A stretch of 64,000 nucleotides of DNA from Datura wrightii. Its lineage: Eukaryota > Streptophyta > Magnoliopsida > Solanales > Solanaceae. Positions 1-10,610 of the stretch are shown in pieces. The notes beneath the pieces were generated by a model that was not told the DNA's origin, made no database searches, and saw only the letters and a program-made list of their open reading frames with translations. The position numbers and the translations under genes were made by a program. The stretch lies in the NCBI GenBank assembly GCA_035772735.1, contig JASDFA010000002.1:41808501-41872500 (forward strand), read 5' to 3'. Numbering within the stretch: the stretch's first letter is position 1; every line of letters begins with the position of its first letter.

Positions 1-1172
1 CGTTTGCAATGTAGGCTTACGGCTAGACATGATAAAGATGGAAGATTTTATATGTGACTATCCCTTCCTTGGCACTACATACATTGGCTACACTATTCAC
101 CTATTTCACCTTTTAATCTTTCATTCCCTTTTCACCCCTTTTTATACACATTTGCATGGGTGTGGTGAGTTTTCAACTTTTTTAGCATTTTCATTTTCTT
201 TTGAGTTTTCTTTTTCAAGATGCTCAGCATTTTCATCTCTTTTCTTTTCATCTCACCACACCTCATTTTTCACCATTTCTTTCCTCTTTTATTTTTCTTT
301 CCATTCCCACCATTTACGCACCCCTACTCTAGTCATCCTCAACTTAAGAATTTTGCTTATGTTGAGGTTCACAATATCCAAGGAAGGACCAAGGACAAAA
401 CAAGCTCATTGTAAACAAATGGGTATGGTTAATCGATAAATCAAAGAAACTTGGTCTATTAAGGCTCAAACTTGGGATCAAGGGATTCACGCAACTTTGG
501 TAAGGTAATATAGGCTAAAACTGAGCTAAACAAGAATGGCCTATGATAATATCCTAACCAACCATCCTTAGCCTATGAAAAGACCAACCAGGCAAGTTCT
601 AGATGTTCAACACAATACCGAACTGAATTTTATACCTCACTCACACATGGTACATGAACTATTTTCACTACACCTATCTGGTTTATACATGGATTAACAT
701 CATATTAATAAACTAAATGACATCAAAAGATCTACAAAAATCATGCACTATCACAAATACATAGCTAATGCATCAAAAAAGTTTAAACAGGGTCAATTTT
801 TTTTATCAAAAACCAAAACTAGTGCATTTTTATTAGCTGAGTACTCCTAAGTTACTTTCTAATTAAACAAAAATCACAAGCTAAAAAAATAAAAATCCTA
901 CACATGCATGTTCTACTACATAGCATGCCTGAGGGAAAAAAAAAACTGCAAGAAAACCCTTAGACGAATCAAAAATCCTAAAAATCACAAGTACACCCCA
1001 TCCCCTTGTTGAAAAGTAAGCTTCGTTCCCAAAGCATAAACTATAAGAATATAGGGAAGAGAACATACCTGGGTCTACTCAGACTTCACCTTCCATGGGT
1101 TACCTTCCATGCAGCGCCTAATTTAATATCGCAGCAGAACGTGAAATTTGTGACTCCTCAAGCATCACCAAG
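1..1172 (-). other. 3' untranslated internal region of Athila element E
   Basis: This gene-less stretch lies downstream of the integrase stop on the minus strand. At 1093-1118 it holds a motif (minus strand, GGCGCTGCATGG then AGGTAACCCATGG) that matches the post-pol motif of element D at 46688-46712, so it marks the end of pol. The rest is low-complexity: on the plus strand 120-340 is T/C-rich, which means purine-rich on the coding strand, as in the 3' tract of element M near 42360-42500. The plus-strand open frames here have skewed composition and I do not consider them genes. Confidence 0.65.
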
Positions 1173-2445
1173 TTATATTTCCTCTATTATTTTTAATTCT
1201 TCCTCATCTCCCAGATACACTTTTATTCTTTGCCCATTTACTTTAAATCTTTTTCCTTGTTTGTTCTCAAGTTCCATTTCCCCAAATGGAGACACTCGCA
1301 CTACTCTGTAAGGTCCCATCCGTCTAGATTTCAACTTCCCAGGATGCAACTGGAGTCTTGAGTTAAACAGTAGGACCAAATCACCTGGGCTAAACTCCCT
1401 TCTTGCAATCTTTTTGTCATGGTAGATCTTCATTCTTTCTTTATAGATGGCTGCACTCTCATAAGCCTTAAGACGGTATTCATCCAACTCATTAAGCTGG
1501 TTAAGTCTTAGCTTGGCAGCTTCATTCCAGTTCATGTTCAGCCTTTTCAGAGCCCATAATGCCTTATGCTCTAGTTTAATTGGTAAGTTGCACACTTTGC
1601 CATAAACCAGCTGCCACAGAGATAAACCAATGGGAGTCTTATAAGTTGTTTGGTAAACCCACTGTGCGTCATCGAGCTTCCTTGACCAATCCGTCTGGCT
1701 AGTATTCACTGTCTTGGCCAGGATGGTCTTGATTTCCCTATTCAAAACTTCCACTTATCCACTCGACTGAGGGTGGTAGGGTGTGGCCACCTTATGCTTG
1801 ACACCATATTTTTCCAATAATGTTTTAAAGAGGCGATTGCAGAAGTGAGATCCACCATCACTGATACTAGCTCTGGGAGTGCCAAACCTGGTGAAGATAT
1901 GTTTCCGAAGGAATGTTGTAACACTCTTGACTTCATTGTATGGTAGGGAAATTACCTCCACCCATTTGGAGACATAATCCACAGCCACCAGAATATACTT
2001 CATTCCATATGAGCTAATGAATGGGCCCATGAAGTCAATCCCCCACATCTCAAACAACTCTACTTCCAAGATAGGGGTTAGTGGCAACTCATGTCTACGG
2101 GTAATATTGCCCTACCTTTGGCATTGATCACAAGACGTGGCGAAGTCATATGCATCTTGGTGAATAGATGGCCAGAAGTATCCACATAGTAAAATTTTAT
2201 GTGCCATTATGATACCACTGTGATGACCCCCAACAAGAGATGAGTGACATGCCTTAAGAATGGTCAGCATCTTTACTTCTGGGAATACCTATGAATGATC
2301 CCGTCTGCACAAATGCAAAATAAATATGGCTCATCCCAATAATATCTTTGGGCATCGAATAAGAACATCTTATTATGTTGACGAGTTAGATCTGCTGGCA
2401 TCACATCGCTAATCAAGTAATTTGCAAAACCAGCAAACCAGGGAA
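1173..2445 (-). pseudogene. Athila integrase (element E), broken
   Basis: Integrase would insert the cDNA copy of the element into nuclear DNA. Read leftward from 2445, an N-terminal HHCC zinc-binding region is visible (CHSSLVGGHHSG near 2250, SCDQCQ near 2130). The catalytic core follows, with its first Asp in WGIDFMGPF, the second in SDGGSHF and the Glu in NREIK. A C-terminal domain runs to 1173 (PGDLVLLFNSRLQLHPGKL, then MGPYRVV). One in-frame TAA separates the stretch 2087-1755 from 1754-1173 just before the catalytic Glu, and another stop follows the zinc finger. All three acidic positions survive, but the frame is closed. Confidence 0.85.
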
Positions 2446-3000
2446 TCACTCCTTCGAGGCAGCTAGTACCTGTTCATCTGGGAAGGCATCAATTATATCT
2501 ATCTCCTTCCTCTCCCTTGCTTCAGACTCAAGCCTGGATAGATGATTTGCCACATGATTTTTTATTCCCTTCCGATCCTTCACCTCAAACTCAAATTCTT
2601 GGAGCAAGGGCACCCACCGAATTAATATGGGCTTGGCATCCTTTTTAGACATCAGGTACCTCAATGCAGCATGGTCTGTATGAATGATTACCCTGGTTCC
2701 AAGAAAATATGTTCAGAATTTTTCAAATGCAAAGACCACTGCCAGTAGTTCTTGCTCTGTGACTATATAATTCTTCTACTGTATTGAGTGTTTTGCTAGC
2801 GTAATAGATTGGATGAAAGATCTTTTCACTCCTTTAGCCTAAAACAACACCAAGAGCAACGCCGGTAGTGTCACACATTACCTCGAAGGGAAGAAACCAA
2901 TCTGCAGTTATGATTATATGAGTAGTGGTGAGCTTTTCTTTTAGACACTCAAATGCCTTTAGACATGCCTCATCGAACATGAACTTTACCTCTTTCTCCA
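2446..3000 (-). pseudogene. Athila RNase H domain (element E), broken
   Basis: This segment follows reverse transcriptase on the minus strand and corresponds to the RNase H that degrades the RNA template during cDNA synthesis. The start is recognised from the RT-RH connection (FDEACLKAFECLKEKL, near 2990-2940) and the end from VANHLSRLE (near 2550), the Ty3/gypsy RNase H exit motif. Frames change and stops occur between 2834 and 2665, so no continuous domain remains. Confidence 0.75.
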
Positions 3001-3660
3001 GTAATTTGCACAATGGCTGTGCAATTTTTGAAAAATCATTAATAGAGCGCCGGTAGAATCCTACATTCCCTAAAGAGCTTCTGACCCCTTTTATGGAAAT
3101 AGCGGGTGGCAATCTGCTATAACCTCGATTTTTGCCTTGTCTACCTCAATCCCCTTTGCTGAGATTTTATGGCCCAACACTATCCCCTCTTTAACCATGA
3201 AATGACATTTTTCCCAATTTAGGACCAGATTGTTTTCTTCACATCTTTTCAGTACTCTACCCAGATGATTAAGGCATGATTTAAAAGAATCGCCTACAAC
3301 AGAAAAATCATCCATAAATACTTAATTGGTGTCCTCCACCATGTCTGAGAATATGGACATCATACAGTGCTGAAAGGTGGCTGGTGCATTACATAATTCG
3401 AATAGCATTCTTCTAAAGGAAAAAGTTCCATATGGACAGGTGAAGGTTGTCTTCTCCTAATCTTCTAGAGCGATAGTGATCAGATTATACCCTGAATATC
3501 CATCAAGGAAAAAGTACCATCCTCTACCTTCGAGTCTATCAAGCATTTGAGCCAAAAATGGCATTGGAAAATGGTCTTTCTGGTACAGTGGTTGAGTTTC
3601 CTGTAATCCATGCACACATGTCATCCTGTGACTAGTCGTGTCGGTATCAGCTCATTCTTT
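3001..3660 (-). pseudogene. Athila reverse transcriptase (element E), broken
   Basis: This would copy element RNA into DNA inside a Gag particle. On the minus strand the palm begins with NELIPTRLV and CMDYRKLN just left of 3660. The active-site block reads FMDDFSVVG near 3310, where both catalytic aspartates are present. CHFMVKEGIVLGHKIS follows, and the YRRSINDFSKIAQPL thumb block lies near 3050. Stops and at least one frame change (for example at 3316-3340) interrupt it. Flanking linker and RNase H are in the expected order. Confidence 0.85.
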
Positions 3661-4326
3661 TCATTGGGCACCACTGTAATCCCTCCTTTTTTTGGTATGC
3701 ACTGGACAGGACTTACCCACTGGCTGTCTGCTATGGGATACAAACCCCAGCATCCAACCACTTGATAATCTCTTTTTTCTGACTTCTTGCATTAGAGGGT
3801 TCAGGCAGCGCTGATGATCTATACTTGGCTTACAATCTGGTTCAAGTTGGATCTTATGGGTACATATACTTGGTGGAGTTACAATGATATAAGCTATGGT
3901 CCAACCAATTGGCTTTTTGTATCTTCTCAAGATGTTAACCAAAGCTTCCACCTGCTCATCTAACAGATTCGCTGCAATTATGACCGGCAAAGTGTTGTCC
4001 TTTCCAAGGAATGCATACTTGAGAGGAGGAGGTAATGCTTTCAGTTCAAGGATTGGTGGTACCTCCATGGATGGTTTGGCCGGCGGTGTTGAACGGTTCT
4101 TTAAGTTCAGGCCTAACTTTTTCGGGATGAAGTTATATGACCTTGTCCCATTTAAAGCATTAACCTTTTTTGTGTATTCTTGGTTCCCGTCTTCTTCATA
4201 ATTCATTATCATGACTGCCAATGTATCATTAGTCACTATTTCTTCCACAGGTGTTGGTAGCTTTTCATGTTCCATTTGAGTGTTCGAGTGAAAGGTTGTT
4301 CCTCTGATGTAGCCTGAGGGAGTCAC
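3661..4326 (-). pseudogene. Athila protease-to-RT linker and RT start (element E)
   Basis: This open stretch of about 220 codons is the spacer that in Athila polyproteins joins protease to reverse transcriptase. It is recognised from LELKALPPPLKYAFLG, then LPVIIAANL and KPIGWTIAYI. The aspartic-protease motif and everything upstream are absent, and the frame starts only about 95 bases from the primer-binding site. Gag and protease therefore appear to have been deleted, although I cannot exclude that this subfamily never had them at this locus. The last third runs into the RT start with a shifted frame. Confidence 0.7.
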
Positions 4327-4420
4327 AAAAGGAAAATAATGAAAAACAATGAAAAAACGTAAAAAGTAACGTAACTACCAACAAGTCAAATACAAGCTAA
4401 TAACCTAGTCTTAGCCTATT

Positions 4421-4437
4421 CCTCGGCAACGGTGCCA
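4421..4437 (-). promoter_or_regulatory. primer-binding site, tRNA-Asp type (element E)
   Basis: On the minus strand TGGCACCGTTGCCGAGG lies five bases downstream of the LTR end. It matches, with small changes, the complement of a plant tRNA-Asp 3' end, the usual Athila primer. Minus-strand DNA synthesis would start here. The 95 bases between this site and 4326 show no coding signal. Confidence 0.8.
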
Positions 4438-4442
4438 CTTTA

Positions 4443-6059
4443 TGATAATGCTCAAATCACACCTCTTACTGAAGTATGAAGCAGACATTGTCAATAAAGA
4501 ACCCAACTAGAGGTTGGGGTTGATCCCACAGGAAATATGGAAGAGCTAGATTACAGCTAGTAAGTGAACTTGTGAGGTAGTTACTTCAAAATCAGGGGGT
4601 TCTAAAGAAAATCAATAATAAAAAAATTATAAAATATACGATTTTGAATCAATATTAAAGGATAACTAGGGTTTGTGTTCCCCATGGGTTCATAACTGCT
4701 TTGGGTATACACTCGTGATCATCATCAATACTTACTTATAGAACTAATAACTTAGGTTAATTCAAACGACCGACCAGTCCTTATTGAATGACTACACACA
4801 ATTACTCGACCAAGTCTCATGAGCAGTTTCAAACTATCCCTTATCACTAGGTTTCAGATTTAACTATCTTGCAACCACAACTCAAGTTAATACACTGATC
4901 ATCAAGATCAAGGCTCCGTTGTAATTCTCTTTTTCTAATCTCTACCTCTTAGACCTAAGCAAGTAAAGAATTCGGGCAATTCCTAACATTACACGTCGTT
5001 AAGAAACTTTTAGCATGAAGAGAAAATAATATAAGTGTTGGTATTGGTTTTAGAATCACTTTGTTAGACCCTAGCTTGTTAATCCACCATAATTCCCACA
5101 ACCCTAGCTATGGAGGTTTTCGCCTCTCATAGTTGTAAGGTTGTGAATTGCATTCATGATTAAAAATATAAATGAATACTTACAAGTATGAATGAGAAAA
5201 ACACTTCCTTTAATTAATCATCAAAATATTGAAGAACATTTAGCAAGAAAGAGAAGAATTCAAGAAATGGTTGATCACAAGTCAAATAAACTCAATTCTC
5301 TCTTTCTCTCAATTGTCTAATGTTGTTTCCAATAACGTTTCTCATAAAAATCTACTCTGATAAAAACCTTCTGAAAAATAAAACATAAAATGTATTTATA
5401 TGGACACAAGAATCCTTTTCCTATGCTAACAGGGTGAATTTCCATATCTAGTTCTTCCCGCATCACGAGTCAACCGACAATCCGTAGCGAGATCCTACGG
5501 TCCAGAACATCCTTTCGTACATTGCATGGCTATTTGGATTTTGGCTAATTTTTGGATCCTGGTACGAATCATACCTCCATATTATGATCCATACTGAGCT
5601 GCCCTGGCTTGACTTTGAGACTTTGAAATATTTCTGAAGTTCATCACGACCGCGATGGTACGACTCGTACCTTCATTCCATGGTTCGTACTTCCTTCCCG
5701 TAGCAGGAGTCAGCCTCTTATGCAAATCTTCTGAATCTTTTCACGACTTAATCACCATGAATTGTACAAGCTTGGTATGACTCGTACTGAGACTCGTACA
5801 TTGCATCTCTTAAACATTATCCTTCTGCAACTTTTCACGCCAATCAGTACTACTCGTAGGACCTTTCTACGGCTCGTACTGTGGACTGCAGTTTGAGCCT
5901 ATTTTGCACACTTCAGGCTATCTTTTGCATTTTTTAGCTCCAACACTAATTTATCCTGTAACCAAAGGAAAAGTGCCTTATATCCACATAAATACACCTA
6001 AGTACATGCTATTTTCTTACTTTTGAGCATCGAAAGTGCTGTAAATCCACACCACATCA
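4443..6059 (-). repeat. 5' LTR of Athila element E (1,617 bp)
   Basis: On the minus strand the LTR begins TGATGTGGT at 6059 and ends TTATCA at 4443, next to the primer site. It aligns by eye with the J LTR (35746-37581), including the ends. U3 (about 5880-5455) is filled with short palindromic words such as GGTACGACTCGTACC at 5657-5671. A TATAAATA box lies on the minus strand at 5400-5393, about 660 bases into the LTR, and is the likely promoter core. The base run after 6059 (ctggc, 6060-6064) would be one copy of the target duplication; the partner is outside the window. Confidence 0.85.
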
Positions 6060-8261
6060 CTGGCCAAACTGCATACCTAGAACAATTGCTAATGGAGGCG
6101 CCGAACTCTGTCTTTCTAAACCTACAAGAAAGTATGCAGCACCCAATAGTTTGGTGTTAGTACAATATGTACCAAATATGTAAGGCAGTAATAGAAACTG
6201 ATTAAAACTAATAAAGGACTGAAAGTGAACTGTAGTAAGGGCCAGAAGCTAACCTGTATGTTTTCGTATTCATAACTTGCATATAGTAAATCACTAAAAG
6301 TATATGAGATGAAATTGTAGGGATATTCATTCATAAGCTATAACTGACAGACAAAAATATAGACAAGAACCTAGCTTGACCCCCATAAGTTGGGAAGGTA
6401 CAAGCAACACAGAACAACCTACCTGGTCCCTCATAACCCCGGTAGGTGCCAATCAGTCTATATACCCTTAGTGGTACCCCATCGACTCTACAAGTAACTG
6501 TAACTATATCTGGACCCCGAGCCTTCGCTCGATTGAGGATCATGGTGCTACTGCGGCATAGAGGAGACTGGAGGTAACTAGATTTAAATACAACCCTCAC
6601 AGCCTCAATACATCCCTCACAAGATTAAACTGGCTCTTGCGGGCATCCTATTGCTCTTGCGATCATGGCTATAGGAAACAACATCTAACAACCCAAACAT
6701 TGTATGCAAGAACCAAGCTAACTAGGGTTAATGCTGACGAGGGTTACTATGTCATCGCTATCGTCCCAATTCTTATTTGTAGCAGCTGATCACAATAGGC
6801 TTACTCTGGAATACTTGTCCGCTGCGTAGGATGACAGTGGGGCTGCTACTAATCAGATATGCTCCTGAGCAGTCCACCCCAACCATCTATAAGCAGCTTG
6901 TTATAACTCTTAGTCTGGAGGTAATACTGTAATATTGTGGTTCTAGTCCCTTAGACACTGAGTTGGTCTGTTAAGATTTCATATGCTTTCTCTAGGCGAT
7001 TCCTAACTGCGAAGGTAAGTTTTATCTAGGCTTAGCCGTTCCCAGCAACCTGTATCTGAGTATCTTATAAGAGCAGACTAGGGCATTGGTCCCATATCTA
7101 ATTACTAATAAAGTTCCCCCCCCCAGGGCATCCACTAATCTATAAGACTTGTATCAACTGGAATGGTGTCCTAAACGACCTGTACGATAAGAATTAAGTC
7201 AAGTGAAACTAATAGTCGCTGACAATAGCCAACAATATGGTAGGCTGACCCTCAATTCACTAGGCAACGCTGTTGCCACTGGCTTTATGGTAAGACCATC
7301 CTATCCAAATTCTAGCCCTGGAGGCATCAAGGTATGCCAATGGCCTCTAGGCGAGCTTTACTAACAATACAGGCGTCGAACTGATAGTAATATCGCCTGG
7401 CTACACCTATGTTGTTCAACTTACTAACTCAGGCTCAACCCCTATCCATGAACTTCTAAAACCTAGGCATGACGACACAACATCAATTCTACTAACACAG
7501 TGAAAAGAAGGACAAAGAAGTTTCTATGACGCTTCTTGCGTGAATCACACTTAACATCTTCTTTCCCGACAAGGGATACTGCTATATACTCTTAATAGTT
7601 TTTCTAGCAGCTAGCCACAACATATGTAATCATAATCTACTAATAGCAGCTAATCATGACATGCATGATACCTATATACTAGAAACAACTAATCACAACA
7701 TGTAGGATCGTTGTCTACGTTCAAAAACATAGGCTGTATCATTATACGACGAGAATAACTTACCGAAGGAATAAGCCTTAACATACCTCGAATGCCGAAT
7801 TTCGTTAAACTAGCAAGTTTCAACTTGTCAACGACAGTTCCACCCAACTGCAACCCTTATGTTGAGAGAATAGGGCTAATTTCAATACTAAATTCAGCAA
7901 ATAATAATAAGTTTTGATATTAATAAGAACTATAATTCAACTCCAAATAAATCATCCAAAAAACTATAATTTCTCAAGAGTTCAAAAAGAAGAAATGCTT
8001 ACCTAATGCCTGTGGCCGTTTAGGATTCAATTTGGAGTAATTCTTACAACCTTTATTCGGCAGGTTCCAATATGTCGAGCGAATTTCCAAGAAATAACTC
8101 TAAAGAAATACTTCCTATAGGCCTAGAACTCGTTACCCGAAGTTAATTTGCATTTAGATGGCGTTTGGTAGCGTCATTTGATTAAAATCTATAGAAAATT
8201 ACATACTCTCCCTATTCTAACCGAAAGATCATCTCACAAATATTTTATATAAATAAGGAGG

Positions 8262-8263
<2 letters not shown>
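6060..8263 (-). repeat. decayed LTR related to Tekay element C
   Basis: No gene is visible here. Sequence order follows the C-type LTR. The block near 6365 (gacccccataag, then aaggtacaa) corresponds to 56010, and tacccgaagttaatttg at 8136 matches 57105 almost exactly. A TATA-like tract at 8243-8256 (minus strand TTATTTATATAAA) sits where the C LTR has its box at 57255. The left side is cut by element E at 6059. Divergence is high, so this is an old remnant, perhaps a solo LTR. Confidence 0.55.

Positions 8264-8294
<31 letters not shown>
8264..8294. repeat. (TA)n microsatellite
   Basis: An uninterrupted TA run of about 31 bases separates the decayed LTR from a GC-rich block. Confidence 0.95.
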
Positions 8295-8296
<2 letters not shown>

Positions 8297-8530
8297 GTAG
8301 TGGAAGGGGGTGGTGTCCCGCGCTGCCCAACATGCCTAGCAGCCTACAGTGTCGCACCCCTAGTGCGTTGGTCTGCCTGGCACGTTGTGCTGCCCAGCAA
8401 GTCGTGTTATCCCTTTGCGGCGTGGCCTCGCCCAATCCTGGTTTCGACGCTTTACCCGCGTGCTTCAAGATTTTATTATTCATCACAAATCCATGCGCAT
8501 GCATACTAACTGCTAAAATCTTATAAAGTG
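8295..8530. other. GC-rich block of unknown origin
   Basis: Bases 8295-8470 are strikingly GC-rich against an AT-rich neighbourhood, and 8470-8530 returns to AT-rich sequence. It may be the U3 of the decayed LTR on its left, because U3 should follow the TATA-like tract on the minus strand. I could not align it to any other LTR here. Two overlapping plus-strand open frames and one minus-strand frame exist but show no domain, and I do not call them genes. The right edge abuts the truncated end of element B. Confidence 0.4.
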
Positions 8531-9772
8531 TAACGCAAACCATACCACAAGCTGAACATAATTGGGAGTCTTGACTCCAAAAAAGCTAATTGACTTGAAA
8601 TTATAAATCATACTTGAACATATGGACTTTCCCAATACTTAAACATGCTTGAAAATACTTGATTCACTTGAAAATAGGATCATAGATATAGGTAACTTGA
8701 AAACATGCTTTTCATCATAAATATCTCATCATACTTGAACATACATCATAAATATCAACTTTCATGAACTTCTCATGGATGGGCATTATAATTTATAAAA
8801 CTTGAAAACATGATTTATAATTGAAGACATTTTAAAACTTGCCCATGAATCATAATTCAATAATAGAAACATGCTTAAATCATACCCATGGTAGAAACTA
8901 AGGAAATTCATGCATTGGGTTAAAACCCCACAGGAGCAACATATAAATTTTCATGAATTAGAGAGGGATTTGGAAATGGGTGTGAACAAATTCACCCATT
9001 CATAACGCTACATACCTGAGAGAATCTGATTCTATAACTTCTCTGATTGCCCAAGGAAGAATTGATGAAAAACTTGAAGGAATTAAGCTTAATCACCTCT
9101 CTAGACTTCCAAGTTTGCATGCATGAACATGAATAGCTTAGAATGAACTTACCCCTCTTAAAACTCACTATTCATAGCTTAAAACGACATAGTTTAGGCT
9201 TTAAGATCATAAGAATTATGAAAATCCCTTACAAAATTCACAAAAAAAACTGACTGCCAGTTTGAGGGACTGGGCGAGTCGTCACCACTAGGCACGAGTC
9301 ATTATTTCCTATTGTTATGTACACTGGCCAATTTTCCTCAAAGGGTCCCCACGAGAGACCTGACGACTCATCACACTAGATCACGACTCATGGTCACCTC
9401 TCGTTAACTACACTGGCCAAAACATTTAATCCTTAACCAATAGCTGACCACGACTCATCTAAAGAATCGTGGCATTTGACCATGACTCATGGTGCCAGTC
9501 GTGGGGTATACTGCCAACTCATCCTTCATCCTTCAACTGCCCCTTGACCATGGGTGACTTAAGGCTCGTGGGGTTGACCATGACTCGTGATCACACCCAT
9601 GGTCACCCCATTTTGAAATTTCTAGGAAAGTCAACATTCTCACCACAAGTCACTTAACAACTCGTGGTTAACCTGACGGGTCACAGATGACTCGTTCTGT
9701 GATCTAATGTAGAAAATCCCGTTTTCTCGTTTCAACCCCCGGGTATGATCTTAGGGCTTTCGGGGCATTACA
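8531..9772 (-). repeat. 3' LTR of element B, truncated
   Basis: This begins on the minus strand with TGTAATGCCCC at 9772 and aligns with the 5' LTR of B (26983-26333 and 23957-23355). The shared plus-strand phrase accataccacaagctgaac occurs at 8543 and 23368. Homology stops near 8531, so R/U5 and the terminal bases are missing. The segment 9270-9690 is dense in ccacgactcatg-type words. No coding content. Confidence 0.85.
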
Positions 9773-9775
9773 ATA

Positions 9776-9790
9776 TCACCCCCTTGGGAA
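9776..9790 (-). promoter_or_regulatory. polypurine tract of element B
   Basis: On the minus strand CCCAAGGGGGTGATAT directly precedes the 3' LTR start. This is where plus-strand DNA synthesis would be primed. The same position in element C (57448-57463) is also G-rich. Confidence 0.7.
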
Positions 9791-10004
9791 AATTCATCCT
9801 CGAATGTTGAAAATCATACAGAAAAGCAGAAAATTGCAATCATCATACTTGAATACTGATAACATAAGCCGCAAACTGACGGAATTACTACCTTCGGACT
9901 GAACTACTCGGCTGAACTGAATTCATGAATCATACATACATTCATAGACATAAAATAAACTGGGGCACATGAACTGAACATGAAACTGAATAGAATTTTA
10001 GAGC

Positions 10005-10217
10005 AAAAACTGATACCTCAAGTTGGAACTGAGATGGTACAGAAAAGATGTGGATATCTAGCAATCATATTTGCCTCAGCTTCCCACGTAGCTCCCTCAA
10101 CATGCTGATTCCTCCATAAAACCTTGACTGAGGCTACTTGCTTGTTTCATATCCTTCAAACCTGACAATCCAGTACTCGCACTGGACCCTCCTCATAACT
10201 AAGGATGTCTTATACAC
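10005..10217 (-). pseudogene. C-terminal integrase/chromodomain end of element B
   Basis: The minus strand encodes DILSYEE, then ASVKVLWRNQHVEGATWEAEA and YPHLF, the same ending as the integrase of element A at 10611-10800. It is the chromodomain-like tail thought to steer chromoviral integrases to heterochromatin. Two stops are visible between those blocks. It is the downstream half of a gene whose upstream half lies at 17617-18990. The bases 10213-10217 (tacac) form one copy of the probable target duplication of A. Bases 9791-10004 are the 3' untranslated tract. Confidence 0.8.
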
Positions 10218-10354
10218 TATCACGACCCGAGAGTACACTTGGATCCTCACCACAATTCATACCTCGAGTTGTACTGGTGTAACATTCCAGGTTTTTCTGC
10301 AGTTTCCAACTTCAAACTCCCGGGTCTATTCTTAGCCCTTTTTGGGGTGTTATA
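10218..10354 (-). repeat. 3' LTR of element A, reduced to 137 bp by internal deletion
   Basis: The plus strand reads from tatcacgacccgagagtac, the LTR end, through ggatcctcaccacaattc directly into the LTR-start side (ggtttttctgcagtttcc, then ggggtgttata). In the 5' LTR the same two blocks lie at 15439-15470 and 17510-17616, about 2 kb apart. So roughly 2 kb was lost between a gatc-type and a ggtcc-type junction, leaving both ends intact. Confidence 0.85.
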
Positions 10355-10369
10355 ATATCTCCTCCTTGG
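10355..10369 (-). promoter_or_regulatory. polypurine tract of element A
   Basis: On the minus strand CCAAGGAGGAGATAT precedes the short 3' LTR. The position and composition match the tract in B. Confidence 0.65.
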
Positions 10370-10610
10370 AAACATTCATCCTCGAATGTAAGAAAGAAGA
10401 AGCAAACAGAAACATACAATTACCATATGCAAAGTCTGATCATTTAAGCAGAAAACTAATGGAATGACTACCCCCAAAAAGAACTACATAGTTGGACTGA
10501 ATTCAGGCATCGCATACATATATCATATCATAAAAGAAACTTGCACGCATGAATGGAACATGAAAAACTGATTAGAGGTTTAGGGCAAAAACTGATACCT
10601 CAAGCTAAAA

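Larger units (their letters stand above)
1..6059 (-). mobile_element. Athila-type Ty3/gypsy retrotransposon E, partial (3' end off window)
   Basis: Read on the minus strand this is 5' LTR (6059 to 4443), a tRNA-Asp-type primer site, then reverse transcriptase, RNase H, integrase and a 3' untranslated tract that runs off the left edge. The Athila assignment rests on the integrase phrase WGIDFMGPF, the PR-RT linker and a post-pol motif shared with element D. Gag and protease are missing: only about 95 bases separate the primer site from a frame that already lies beyond the protease. Several in-frame stops make it non-functional. The LTR is related to that of element J at 35746. Confidence 0.85.

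Noticed and set aside
29..439. 136-codon plus-strand open frame with hydrophobic, Phe/Ser-rich translation
   Set aside because: It lies in a T/C-rich low-complexity tract of an Athila 3' region whose coding strand is minus; composition alone explains the frame and the apparent hydrophobicity.
8229..8543. Overlapping open frames on both strands in the GC-rich block
   Set aside because: GC-rich DNA has few stops by chance; no domain, conserved neighbour or consistent strand supports a gene.
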